64,000 bases of DNA from an uncultured Clostridia bacterium (GTDB taxonomy: Bacteria; Bacillota; Clostridia; Oscillospirales; Acutalibacteraceae). The position numbers and the translations under genes were made by a program. Shown piece by piece: positions 25,325 to 33,367 of the stretch. Positions within the stretch are counted from its first letter, which is position 1. The number at the start of each line of letters is the position of its first letter. Location: NCBI GenBank assembly GCA_944380775.1, contig CALWIP010000004.1, positions 1 through 64,000 of the forward strand, given 5' to 3'. The notes below the pieces were generated by a model. It saw nothing but the letters and a program-made list of their open reading frames with translations. It searched no databases and was not told the DNA's origin.

Positions 25325-25465
25325 TTGGCGCATCCCTCTCTTTCCGGCCTCCCCTCGGAAGTATCCCCGCCGCCGCGCCCCCGGCGGCCGGGATACGCCC
25401 GAAAGAAGGCTCTTTTCTTCACTGAATTTTTTTGCTTTGGGTTTTGCCGGGCCCTTGGGCCCCGC

Positions 25466-25485
25466 TTTGTTCCGTTGCGAACAAA
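25466..25485. promoter_or_regulatory. Putative MarR operator 2 (between marR and ABC genes)
   Basis: Inverted repeat TTTGTTC-N6-GAACAAA, perfect 7-base arms. It has the same arms as the dyad at the pcp-marR promoter. The rest of the 169-base gap contains a long GC-rich stem-loop (about 25362-25401, outer arms GTATCCC/GGGATAC) just before the ABC ribosome site. No -35/-10 pair was found here. Confidence 0.5.
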
Positions 25486-25493
25486 CCGCCGCG

Positions 25494-25940
25494 TCACACC
25501 GTGGGCGCGCCGCACTCCGCCAGGTTCTGGGACATCTGCGAGGCGACCTCCAAAAACAGCTGGATCTGCCCCGGGCTGAGGTCCTTGGCCAGCAGGGACT
25601 CCGTCTCCCGGATGGAGGCGCGCACCTGGGCGTCCATCTCCGCCGCCTTCTCCGTGGGGCAAAGCACCTTGAGCCGGGCGTCGCTCGCGGAACTCTCCCG
25701 CAGGATGACGCCTTTTTTCTCTAAAAGCTGCAAAATACCCGTAATGGTCGAGCGGCTCAGGCGGAACGCCTCTTCCACATCCTTTTGCAGCACAGGGCCT
25801 TCCTCCGAATGCTTGAGCACATAGTGGATGACCCAGCTCTGCACACCGGTGATGCCCAGGTAGGAGAGCGTGGCGTTCATGCGTTTTTTCACCTGGTGGG
25901 ACAGGCGGTTGATGGCCGGCCCGCAGTCAAATTCCGTCAG
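25494..25940 (-). CDS. MarR family transcriptional regulator
   Basis: A 148-residue winged-helix repressor, with the recognition region around LSRSTITGILQLLEKKGVI and a wing with conserved Asp and Arg (SDARLKV). MarR proteins next to ABC exporters usually repress them and respond to small toxic molecules. The first AUG-like codon in frame is GTG at 25890-25892, without a ribosome site. Translating upstream gives the family-like N-terminus TEFDCGPAINRLSHQV. AAGGAGG (25949-25955) lies exactly 8 bases before a CTG at 25938-25940, taken here as the start. Confidence 0.85.
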   Translation of the reverse strand: MTEFDCGPAINRLSHQVKKRMNATLSYLGITGVQSWVIHYVLKHSEEGPVLQKDVEEAFRLSRSTITGILQLLEKKGVILRESSASDARLKVLCPTEKAAEMDAQVRASIRETESLLAKDLSPGQIQLFLEVASQMSQNLAECGAPTV

Positions 25941-25955
25941 GGTCTCCCCCTCCTT

Positions 25956-26558
25956 TCAGGGCTCCTGCAAGGCGCGCACGGCGGCTTCCAGCGCGCGGGC
26001 GGTCTGGTCCGCCGGCAGGCTGAACTCCCCGTTTTTCGCCTGCTGCGGCAAAAACGGCACATGGATAAACCCCGCCGGGACGCCCGTCCCGGCAAAGCGG
26101 CGCAGCAGCCGGTAAAACACGTCGTTGCACACATAGGTCCCCGCAGAGTAAGAGAGCTGGCACGGCAGGCCCGCCTCCCGCACCGCTTTGACTATGCGCT
26201 TGACCGGCAGCGTGGAAAAATACGCCGTCTCCCCGCCGGGGACCACCGGCCGGTCCTGCGGCTGTTTGCCCGCGTTGTCGGGGATGGACGCGTCCTGCAG
26301 GTTGATGGCCACCACCTCCGGCGTGACGGCGGCGCGCCCGCCGGCCTCGCCCGTGGAAATGACGGCGCAGGCGGAAACCTCTTCCGCCCGCCGCAAGGCA
26401 AGCGCCGCGGCCGTGTCAAACTCCGTGGGCAGCAGCAGCTTTTCCACGCGCCAGCCGCCAATTTCGTCCGGCATCGCGCGCACCGCCTCCCACGACGGGT
26501 TGACTTCCTCCCCGTGGAACGGCTCGAAGCCCGTCAACAGGACCGTTTTTTCTCCCAT
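25956..26558 (-). CDS. pcp: Pyroglutamyl-peptidase I
   Basis: A 200-residue cysteine peptidase (family C15) that removes N-terminal pyroglutamate from peptides. It shows the TGFEPFHGEEVNPSW start, the catalytic Glu in TPEVVAIN, the catalytic Cys in SAGTYVCNDVFY and the His in FIHVPFLPQQ. The usual GQAGGR reads GEAGGR here. It is first in an operon with marR and the exporter pair, 15 bases before marR, an unusual partnership. Confidence 0.93.
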   Translation of the reverse strand: MGEKTVLLTGFEPFHGEEVNPSWEAVRAMPDEIGGWRVEKLLLPTEFDTAAALALRRAEEVSACAVISTGEAGGRAAVTPEVVAINLQDASIPDNAGKQPQDRPVVPGGETAYFSTLPVKRIVKAVREAGLPCQLSYSAGTYVCNDVFYRLLRRFAGTGVPAGFIHVPFLPQQAKNGEFSLPADQTARALEAAVRALQEP

Positions 26559-26603
26559 TGGCAGCGTCTCCTTTCCCGGAAGAGCCCGCGCTCTCCCTTT
26601 TTA

Positions 26604-26623
26604 TTTGTTAGGACACGAACAAT
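26604..26623. promoter_or_regulatory. Putative MarR operator 1 at the pcp-marR promoter
   Basis: Inverted repeat TTTGTTA-N6-GAACAAT, touching the -10 box and covering the transcription start. It matches operator 2 at 25466-25485 in arms and spacing, as expected for autorepression. Confidence 0.5.
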
Positions 26624-26650
26624 TTTACCCCACATTCTGGCAAATGTCAA
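26622..26650 (-). promoter_or_regulatory. Promoter of the pcp-marR-ABC operon
   Basis: Minus strand TTGACA (26645-26650), 17 bases, TAAAAT (26622-26627). Confidence 0.75.
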
Positions 26651-26690
26651 GGGGCCGGGGGACGGTTTTTCCCGCCTCCCGGCCCCTTTT
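26649..26690. terminator. Terminator downstream of malQ
   Basis: Stem AAGGGGCCGGG / CCCGGCCCCTT with a large internal part. A short T run follows on the plus strand and a weak one on the minus strand. It touches the -35 box of the pcp promoter. Confidence 0.5.
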
Positions 26691-26701
26691 GGGTAAGATT
26701 T

Positions 26702-28147
26702 TCACGCGCGCGCCCCGAAAAAGCGGCGCAGCGCGGCGGGCAAGCCCGCGAACGAGCGGGCGCGGTACTCCCAGTTGGGCGAACCGACGGTTCCGGGCGT
26801 GTTCATGCGCGCAGAGGCGGGCAAGCCGAGCAGGTCCGCCGCGGGGACCACCGCCGTTTGGGCGGGCGAGGCGAGCGTATATTCCACCAGGCGCTCCACC
26901 GTCCCGCCCTGGCTCAGGCCCTGCTTTTTCAGCCAGCGGCGCAGCTTGCGGCGCTGCGCCGGGGAAAGGCCCTCCACCCACTCGCGCAGGGTCGCGTTGT
27001 CGTGCGTGCCGGTGTAGGCCACCGTCCACTCCAGCGCGGCCTGCGTGTCGCGCGCGTAGCGGCCGGAAAAATCCAGCGAGAATTGCAGCACCTTCATCCC
27101 CTGCAGGCGGAAACGGTCGCGCAGCTCGCCCACCTCGGGGCGCAGGCCGCCGAGGTCCTCCGCCACCAGGCGGAGCTGGGGCAGCTCGCTCTGCACGGTT
27201 TGGAGCAGGCGGGCGCCCGGGGCCTCCACCCACTCGCCCTCCACGGCGGTGGGGCAGCTCGCGGGGATCTTCCAGTAGGTGTCAAACGCGCGGAAATGGT
27301 CGATGCGCACCACGTCGTACAGCGAAGCGCAAAACGCAAAGCGGCTGATCCAAAAGGAAAAGCCGCCGCGCTCGAGCGCTTCCCAGTCGTAGATGGGGTT
27401 GCCCCAGCGCTGGCCCGTCGGGCTGAAATAATCCGGCGGCACCCCGGCTACGAATTTCGGGTCCCCGTTCGGGTCCAGGAGGAAATTTTCCCGCGCGGCC
27501 CACACGTCGGAGGAATCCAGGCCCACATAAAACGGCAGGTCGCCCAAAATCTTCACGCCGCGCGCGCGGGCGTGGTCGCGCACATCCTGCCACTGGCGCA
27601 TGGCGAAAAATTGCAGGAAGAGCTGGTACGAGACCTCCTCATACGCCACCTCCGGCGCCGGCACGCCGCGCAGCGGCCAGTCGCGGTGCGGCGCGGGCCA
27701 TTTTGTCCAGCAAGCGCCCTGGTAGGCGCGCTTCATCGCGCGGAACACCGCGTATTGCAGCGCCTGTTTTTCCCGCGCAAACGCCTCGAACGAGGCGTCC
27801 GGCCGGAACGCGCGCCACGCCTGCCGCAGCCACTGCTCTTTGTACGCGCGCACGCGCGGGTAGTCCACGCGCGCGGCGTCCGCGAGGAACGGCTCCGGCA
27901 GCTTGGGCAGCAGGCCCGCCGCCACAAACGGCTCCGGGCTCAGGTAGATCTCGTCCAGCGCAAAGGAAGAGTACGGCTGGTAGGGCGAATTGCCGTACCC
28001 CACCGGGTTGAGCGGCAGGATCTGCCAAAGGTCCACGCCGTTTTCGGCCAAGAGGTCAATCCAGTCGTAGGCCGCCGCGCCGAAATCCCCCACGCCCCAC
28101 GGCGAGGGGAGCGACGAAACGGCCAGCAGCACCCCGCGTTCCTTCAT
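26702..28147 (-). CDS. malQ: 4-alpha-glucanotransferase (amylomaltase)
   Basis: A 481-residue GH77 enzyme that moves maltooligosaccharide units between alpha-1,4-glucans, supplying chains long enough for the phosphorylase. Catalytic nucleophile Asp in VVRIDHFRAF, acid/base Glu in LVAEDLGGL and the third Asp in YTGTHDNATL are all visible. The family start RGVLLAVSSLPSPWGVGDFG is intact. The ATG overlaps the glgP stop (ATGA), so the two are co-translated. Confidence 0.96.
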   Translation of the reverse strand: MKERGVLLAVSSLPSPWGVGDFGAAAYDWIDLLAENGVDLWQILPLNPVGYGNSPYQPYSSFALDEIYLSPEPFVAAGLLPKLPEPFLADAARVDYPRVRAYKEQWLRQAWRAFRPDASFEAFAREKQALQYAVFRAMKRAYQGACWTKWPAPHRDWPLRGVPAPEVAYEEVSYQLFLQFFAMRQWQDVRDHARARGVKILGDLPFYVGLDSSDVWAARENFLLDPNGDPKFVAGVPPDYFSPTGQRWGNPIYDWEALERGGFSFWISRFAFCASLYDVVRIDHFRAFDTYWKIPASCPTAVEGEWVEAPGARLLQTVQSELPQLRLVAEDLGGLRPEVGELRDRFRLQGMKVLQFSLDFSGRYARDTQAALEWTVAYTGTHDNATLREWVEGLSPAQRRKLRRWLKKQGLSQGGTVERLVEYTLASPAQTAVVPAADLLGLPASARMNTPGTVGSPNWEYRARSFAGLPAALRRFFGARA

Positions 28148-30420
28148 CTGCGCGCCTCCTCCAAATGCCAGATATCCCGGTCATATTCCCGGATGGTGCG
28201 GTCCGAAGAAAAATACCCCGCCATTGCGATATTTGTCAGCGACATGCGCGCCCAGCGCAGGCGGTCCTCATAGCGCCGGAGCAGGCCGTCCTTCGCGCGG
28301 ATATAATCCTTGAGGTCGAGCAGCGTCATGAACCAATCCTTGTGGGAGAGGTCCCGGTAGAGCCGGAAGAGCGAATCCGGGTCCCCCAGGCGCAGCAGCG
28401 GGCCGTGCAGGATAAAATCGGCCAGGCGGGCGAGGTCCGGGTCCTCCCGCAGCAGGGCGTCCGGGTCGTAAGCGCCCTGCTCGTACAGGCGGAGCACTTC
28501 GGCGGAAGATTTGCCGAAGAGGGCGATATTTTCCCGCCCGACGCGCCCGGCGATTTCCACGTTCGCGCCGTCGAGCGTGCCGAGCGTCACCGCGCCGTTG
28601 AGCATGAATTTCATATTCCCGGTGCCGGAGGCCTCCTGCGACGCCAGGCTGATCTGTTCGGAGATCTCGCACGCCGGGATCAGCCAGCCGGCCTTCGTGA
28701 CGTTGTAGTTCTCCACCATGACAATCTTGAGCCAATTCCGCGCGGCGGGGTCGCGCTCGACGAGCGCGGAAAGGCAGAGGATGAAATGGATGACGTCCTT
28801 GGCGAGCGTGTAGGCCGGCGCGGCCTTGGCGGCGAACAGCACCGTCACCGGGCGCGGCGGGCGGCGGCCCTCCTTGATTTCCAAATAGAGGTAGACGGCG
28901 TACAGCGCGTTCATCAGCTGGCGCTTGTACTCGTGCAGGCGCTTGGCCTGGATGTCGAACACGGCGTCCGGGTCCAGCTTTGCGCCCTGCGACTCCAGCA
29001 GCCGCTCCGCCAGGCGGCGCTTGGCGCCGCGCTTGAGCTCGAGCAGGCTCAAAAGGGAGTCCTCGTCCCCGCGGAAGGGCAGCAGGCGCTCGAGCGCGTC
29101 CGCGTCCTTCCGGAAATCCGGGCCGATGCGCTCCTCAATCCACCCGGCAAGCGGGCGGTTGCCGCAGAGCAGCCAGCGCCGGAACGTGATGCCGTTGGTC
29201 TTGTTCGTGAATTTCTCCGGGTAGATTTCATAGAACGGGCGCAGTTCCTTCTTTTTTAAGATCTCGGTGTGCAGCGCCGCCACGCCGTTGACGCGGAACC
29301 CGTAGTGGATATCCATGCGCGCCATATGCACGAGCCCGTCTTCATCGATGATGCGCACCTCCGGCGCGGGGTGCGCCTGCGCGGCCAGGCGGTCGAGCGC
29401 CTCGATGACCGGCACAAGCTGCGGCGCGACCGTCTCAATGGACTCTAGCGGCCATTTTTCCAGCGCCTCCGCGAGGATGGTGTGGTTCGTGTAGGCGCAG
29501 GAGCGCGAGACGACGGCGGCGGCCCGCTCGAGAGGGACGCCCTCTTCGCCCAGCAGGCGGATCAGCTCTGGGATGAGCAGGGACGGGTGCGTGTCGTTGA
29601 TCTGCACCACGGCATGGCGGTCCAGCTCCTCCGGCGCAAAGCCGCGCTCCCGCAGCTCCTCCAGGATGAGCTGCGCCGTGGCGGAAACGAGGAAATACTG
29701 CTGGTACAGCCGCAAAAGCCGGCCCTCCTCGTCGCTGTCGTCCGGGTAGAGGAAGAGCGTCAGGTTGTGCGCGACGTCCGTCTTGTCAAACGAGATGCCG
29801 TCCTCGATGATGTCCTCGTTCACCGTTTCCAGGTCAAAGAGCCGCAGCGCGTTGCGCCCGCCGTTGCAGCCCGGCACGGCGATGTCGTACAGCACGGCCG
29901 TAACCTCGCAGGAGCCGAACGCCACCGGGAAGCGCTTGCCGGTGGGCAGCAGCCAGGACGCCGGGGAAATCCACGGGTCCGGCTCCTCGCACTGCTTGCG
30001 CTGCCGGATCGCCTGGCGGAACAGGCCCTCGTGGTAGTTGAGGCCTACGCCGTCGCCCGGCAGGCCCAGCGCGGCGATGGAATCGAGGAAGCAGGCGGCC
30101 AGGCGGCCGAGCCCGCCGTTGCCGAGCGAGGGCTCGTCCTCTTCCTCTTCGACTTCGGCGAGCGTATGCCCAAAGCCCGCGAGGAATTGCTCCGCCTCCT
30201 CGTATAGGCCGAGGCTGAGCAGGTTATTCGAGAGCAATTTGCCGATTAAAAATTCAGCGGAGACATAGTACAATTTTTTCGGCCCGGCGTTGCGGGGCCG
30301 CCGCGCGGTCTCCGCCTGGGCAATTGAGAGCAGCGCCAGGTAAAACTGGCGGCGGCTGGCCTGCTCCGGCTTGACGTGGAAGCGGTCCCAGAGCGTTTGG
30401 GTCAGAGCGGTCTTCAGCAT
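28144..30420 (-). CDS. glgP: Glycogen/maltodextrin phosphorylase
   Basis: A 758-residue GT35 phosphorylase that releases glucose-1-phosphate from alpha-1,4-glucans. The pyridoxal-phosphate lysine is in EASGTGNMKFMLNGAVTLGT. The N-terminal GNGGLGRLAACFLDS and the KTNGITFRRWL segment are typical. It is slightly short compared with the roughly 800-residue E. coli enzymes. The SD is AAGGGGGA. It follows the methyltransferase gene by 31 bases and overlaps malQ. Confidence 0.95.
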   Translation of the reverse strand: MLKTALTQTLWDRFHVKPEQASRRQFYLALLSIAQAETARRPRNAGPKKLYYVSAEFLIGKLLSNNLLSLGLYEEAEQFLAGFGHTLAEVEEEEDEPSLGNGGLGRLAACFLDSIAALGLPGDGVGLNYHEGLFRQAIRQRKQCEEPDPWISPASWLLPTGKRFPVAFGSCEVTAVLYDIAVPGCNGGRNALRLFDLETVNEDIIEDGISFDKTDVAHNLTLFLYPDDSDEEGRLLRLYQQYFLVSATAQLILEELRERGFAPEELDRHAVVQINDTHPSLLIPELIRLLGEEGVPLERAAAVVSRSCAYTNHTILAEALEKWPLESIETVAPQLVPVIEALDRLAAQAHPAPEVRIIDEDGLVHMARMDIHYGFRVNGVAALHTEILKKKELRPFYEIYPEKFTNKTNGITFRRWLLCGNRPLAGWIEERIGPDFRKDADALERLLPFRGDEDSLLSLLELKRGAKRRLAERLLESQGAKLDPDAVFDIQAKRLHEYKRQLMNALYAVYLYLEIKEGRRPPRPVTVLFAAKAAPAYTLAKDVIHFILCLSALVERDPAARNWLKIVMVENYNVTKAGWLIPACEISEQISLASQEASGTGNMKFMLNGAVTLGTLDGANVEIAGRVGRENIALFGKSSAEVLRLYEQGAYDPDALLREDPDLARLADFILHGPLLRLGDPDSLFRLYRDLSHKDWFMTLLDLKDYIRAKDGLLRRYEDRLRWARMSLTNIAMAGYFSSDRTIREYDRDIWHLEEARR

Positions 30421-30451
30421 GGCGGTAATCCCCCTTCTCCATCAATCTCCA

Positions 30452-31258
30452 TCAAACAGTAACCTCCGTCTTTTGCCTCCCCAAACCATCAAACCCCTGC
30501 GCCGCCTCCGCCGGTTTCACACAGTAGGTCGCCACAAAAGAGGGGACGTTGTGCTCGTGCAGGTTGCCCGAGCCGTTGGTGTCCTCGTACAGCGCGAGCA
30601 GGCGGAAGCCTGCCTTCAGCTGCCCGCCGATCTGTTCTTCCAGCGTGTGGGAAAATTGGATGCCCCAATCGTTTTCCATAGAGCGGCGGTAGAGCTCCGG
30701 GTCCTTCAGCGGGTTGAACGGCAGGCGGTAGGCCACGGCCGTTTCGTCGTCGTCAAACAGGTAATTGACGCCGGTGTCATACCCGCCGAGGAACGCGCCG
30801 CCCGGCCGCAGCACGCGGAAACACTCGCGGAACACCGGTTCCACCTCTTCAATGTAGCAATTTGACACCGGGTGGAAAATGAGGTCGAACGCGCCGTCCG
30901 GGAACGGGAACCGCTTGGTCATGTCGCCCTGGATCACCTCCACCTCGTAGCCCTCGCGCGCGGCGACTTCCCGGTCGCTGCGGCACTGCGCCGCGGAGTA
31001 ATCCAGCAGGGTGCAGCGCGCGCCCAGCGCCGCAAAAACCGGAATCTGCTGCCCGCCGCCGCTCGCCAGGCCGAGTACGCGCTTGCCCTTTAAGTCCCCA
31101 AACCATTCGTGCGGCACCGGCTTTGTCGGCGTGAGCAGCACGTCCCATTCGCCGCGCTGCGCGCGCAGGTACGTTTCATGGGAGAGGGGCTTGCCCCATT
31201 CCCACCCCGCTGCGCACCAGCGGTCCATCGTTTCGGAATTGATCTCCTGATATGCCAT
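30452..31258 (-). CDS. Class I SAM-dependent methyltransferase
   Basis: A 268-residue Rossmann-fold methyltransferase: motif I VLGLASGGGQQIPVFAALGA, acidic residue in LLDYSAAQ, GDMTKRFPF, motif IV DLIFHPVSNCYI and RVLRPGGAFLGG. The sequence is typical of uncharacterised Firmicutes methyltransferases related to UbiE/Methyltransf_11; the acceptor is unknown. It has its own promoter and lies 31 bases ahead of glgP, so it may be co-transcribed with glycogen breakdown genes. Confidence 0.88.
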   Translation of the reverse strand: MAYQEINSETMDRWCAAGWEWGKPLSHETYLRAQRGEWDVLLTPTKPVPHEWFGDLKGKRVLGLASGGGQQIPVFAALGARCTLLDYSAAQCRSDREVAAREGYEVEVIQGDMTKRFPFPDGAFDLIFHPVSNCYIEEVEPVFRECFRVLRPGGAFLGGYDTGVNYLFDDDETAVAYRLPFNPLKDPELYRRSMENDWGIQFSHTLEEQIGGQLKAGFRLLALYEDTNGSGNLHEHNVPSFVATYCVKPAEAAQGFDGLGRQKTEVTV

Positions 31259-31310
31259 GATATGCTCCTTCCGTTTCCGTAGGAGAGATGCGGTCTCCTT
31301 TGTTAGCTAT

Positions 31311-31339
31311 ATTATACAAAGAATCGCGCAATCCGGCAA
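31311..31339 (-). promoter_or_regulatory. Promoter of the methyltransferase-glgP-malQ genes
   Basis: Minus strand TTGCCG (31334-31339), 17 bases, TATAAT (31311-31316). The SD is GGAAGGAG before the ATG at 31258. Confidence 0.7.
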
Positions 31340-31384
31340 GAAGAAAGGGGGGAAATCCCTCAAAAAAATTCCGGCCTCTCCACC

Positions 31385-31413
31385 TTGCTTTTTTTGCCAG
31401 AGTATGGTATACT
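31385..31413 (+). promoter_or_regulatory. Promoter of a predicted small RNA
   Basis: TTGCTT (31385-31390), 17 bases, TATACT (31408-31413) with extended TGG. No open reading frame with a ribosome site follows before the terminator. Confidence 0.6.
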
Positions 31414-31419
31414 ATATCC

Positions 31420-31511
31420 GGTCTTCCGTGGGGGATTCCCACAGGGAGAACCGTGCGTAATGCGTTGGAAAACCCCTTCCGGGAACCGCCCGGAAGGGGT
31501 TTTGCTTTTTT
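31420..31511 (+). ncRNA. Predicted small RNA of about 90 nt
   Basis: Between a good promoter and a very strong terminator lies a short segment without a ribosome site or plausible gene. It can form a 5' hairpin (CCGTGGG / CCCACAGG-type arms, about 31426-31445) and ends in the 15-bp terminator stem. It resembles no RNA family I can name. The domain-IV motif of SRP RNA is absent. It lies divergent to the methyltransferase gene and upstream of the cbiL promoter. Confidence 0.5.
31469..31511 (+). terminator. Strong terminator of the predicted small RNA
   Basis: Perfect 15-bp stem AAAACCCCTTCCGGG / CCCGGAAGGGGTTTT (31469-31483 with 31489-31503), loop AACCG, followed by two T-rich runs. Confidence 0.9.
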
Positions 31512-31551
31512 GCGCTTTTTGGCAATCTCCTTCCCATTTGCAGGGCGCGCG

Positions 31552-31580
31552 TTGACAAGCCCCGCGCGCCCTTATATAAT
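31552..31580 (+). promoter_or_regulatory. Consensus sigma-A promoter of the tetrapyrrole operon
   Basis: TTGACA (31552-31557), exactly 17 bases, TATAAT (31575-31580): a full consensus match. The leader to the cbiL ATG is only about 60 bases and lacks room for a cobalamin riboswitch. Confidence 0.9.
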
Positions 31581-31646
31581 AGGTTCTGATATCAGGGCGG
31601 CCGCACGGCCGCGCCTGCCTGGATTTTATGGAAGGAAGCGGATGCG

Positions 31647-32348
31647 ATGACCGGAACGTTTTGGGCCGTGGGCGTTGGGCCGGGCGACCCCGAGCTGATG
31701 ACCCTAAAGGCGGTGCGCGTGCTGCGCGAATGCGCGGTTGCCGCCGTGCCGAAGAGCGGCGCAGGCAGCGATGTGGCGCGGCGCATTGCGGGGGAATATT
31801 TGGAGGGCAAGCCGCTTTTGGAGATTGAAACGCCGATGACCCGCGACGAAAGCGCGCTGCAGCAGGCCCGCGCCCGCGCCTGCGAGCGCCTGGAGCGCCC
31901 GCTGCGCGAGGGGAAGAGCGTCGCCTTCCTCACGCTTGGCGACCCGTGCATCTACAGCACCGTCCTGTACCTCAGCCGCGCGCTGGCGGCCCGCGGCCTG
32001 CCCACGCGGGTCGTGCCGGGGGTGCCGTCGTTCTGCGCGGCGGCCGCCGCCGTGGGCGAACCGCTCTGCGAAGGCGGCGAGGCGCTGCACATCCTGCCCG
32101 CCTCGTACCGCGGCTGGCAGCAGGCGCTCGCGCTGGACGGCTGCAAGGTCCTGATGAAATCCGGCAAAGGGATAGCCGCCGTGCGCGAGGCGCTGCGCGG
32201 CCGCGATGCCTGGGCCGTGGAGCGCGCCACCATGGAAGGCGAGCGCGTCTGCCGCAGCCTGGACGAGCTGCCCGAAGAACCGAGCTATTTTACCATTGTC
32301 GCCGTGCCGTCGGAGCACGGGGCTACACGGGAGGTCCCATCTTGCTGA
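31647..32348 (+). CDS. cbiL: Cobalt-factor II / precorrin-2 C20-methyltransferase
   Basis: A 233-residue tetrapyrrole methyltransferase that methylates C20. With CbiX in the same operon, cobalt-factor II is the likelier substrate (CbiL), though the family also includes the aerobic CobI. It begins with the family motif VGVGPGDPELMTLKAVRVL and contains LTLGDPCIYSTVLYL and the VVPGVPSFCAAAAAVGEPL segment. SD GGAAGG. First gene behind a consensus promoter. Its stop overlaps the hemA start region. Confidence 0.9.
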   Translation: MTGTFWAVGVGPGDPELMTLKAVRVLRECAVAAVPKSGAGSDVARRIAGEYLEGKPLLEIETPMTRDESALQQARARACERLERPLREGKSVAFLTLGDPCIYSTVLYLSRALAARGLPTRVVPGVPSFCAAAAAVGEPLCEGGEALHILPASYRGWQQALALDGCKVLMKSGKGIAAVREALRGRDAWAVERATMEGERVCRSLDELPEEPSYFTIVAVPSEHGATREVPSC

Positions 32349-33352
32349 ACGTCGTCCTTTCTTATATAGACCACCATTCCGCCGGCATTGCGTGCCGGGA
32401 GGGGTTTTCTTTTTCGCGCAGCGCCGCGGCGGCGCTCTACCCTGCGCTGCTGGCCGTGCCGGGCGTGCGCGGGGCCGTGCTGCTCTCCACGTGCAGCCGC
32501 ACCGAGCTCTATTTCTCCCTGGAAGACGGCGCCGCCGCCTCCCCCTGGCGGGAACTCTGCCGCGCCTGCGGGCGCGACCCCGCCGCGGCGGAGCCGCTCT
32601 TTTCCACGCTGCGCGGCCACGAGGCGCTGCGGCACCTGTGCGAGCTGGCAAGCGGCCTGCTCTCGCAGATCTGGGGCGAGGACCAAATCCTCGCGCAGGT
32701 AAAAGACGCCATCGCCCTCGCGCGGGAAAGCCACGCGGCAGACAGCATCCTCGAGGTGCTGTTCCGCACCGCCGTGACCGCCGGGAAGCGCGTGCGCACC
32801 GAGGTCCCGTTCCACCGGGACAACGGCGGCTGCGCCGACGCCGCGGCCGCGCAGGTTCAAAAACTGGCGGCGGGCGGGCGCGTGCTCGTCATCGGCAACG
32901 GGACCATGGGGCGCCTGACGGCCCAGCGCCTCTGCGCCGCCGGGTTCCGCACGCAGATGACGCTGCGGCGCTACAAATACCGCGTCGCCACGGCGCCGCC
33001 GGGCGTCGTCCCGGTGGAATATGAGGACCGCTACCGCGCGATGGACGGCTGCGCCGCCGTGGTGAGCGCCACCGTAAGCCCGCACCACACGGTGGTGCTC
33101 GAACCGTTCCTTGCGGTGCCGCACCGGCCGCCCCTGCTCGTCGACCTGGCCGTCCCGCGCGACATCGACCCGCGCATTGCGGCGCTGCCGGGCGTCCGCT
33201 GCCTGGACATCGACCAGCTTGGGGCGCAGGCGCGGGACCCCCGCCGGGAAGAAGCCGAGCGGGCGGCGCGCGCGGTCATCCGCGAATGCATGGACGATTT
33301 TGACAAATGGTACGCCTACCGCGCCCGCGCGCGCGGCGCGGCGGCGAGCTGA
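32342..33352 (+). CDS. hemA: Glutamyl-tRNA reductase
   Basis: A 336-residue enzyme that reduces glutamyl-tRNA to glutamate-1-semialdehyde, the committed step of the C5 pathway. The catalytic Cys51 lies in LLSTCSRTELY, and substrate-site residues are in DHHSAGIACRE and SGLLSQIWGEDQILAQVK. The NADPH domain follows (VLVIGNGTMGRLTAQRL). The C-terminal dimerisation domain is much shorter than in enzymes of about 420 residues. The TTG at 32342-32344 lies 7 bases after GGGAGG and overlaps the end of cbiL. Confidence 0.92.
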   Translation: MLNVVLSYIDHHSAGIACREGFSFSRSAAAALYPALLAVPGVRGAVLLSTCSRTELYFSLEDGAAASPWRELCRACGRDPAAAEPLFSTLRGHEALRHLCELASGLLSQIWGEDQILAQVKDAIALARESHAADSILEVLFRTAVTAGKRVRTEVPFHRDNGGCADAAAAQVQKLAAGGRVLVIGNGTMGRLTAQRLCAAGFRTQMTLRRYKYRVATAPPGVVPVEYEDRYRAMDGCAAVVSATVSPHHTVVLEPFLAVPHRPPLLVDLAVPRDIDPRIAALPGVRCLDIDQLGAQARDPRREEAERAARAVIRECMDDFDKWYAYRARARGAAAS

Positions 33353-33367
33353 AAGCGCGGTGGAGAC

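Noticed and set aside
31420..31511. Signal recognition particle RNA
   Set aside because: The conserved domain-IV loop sequence is not present, and the length and fold do not match.
31581..31646. Cobalamin riboswitch ahead of cbiL
   Set aside because: The leader is only about 60 bases and lacks the B12-box; too short for that class.
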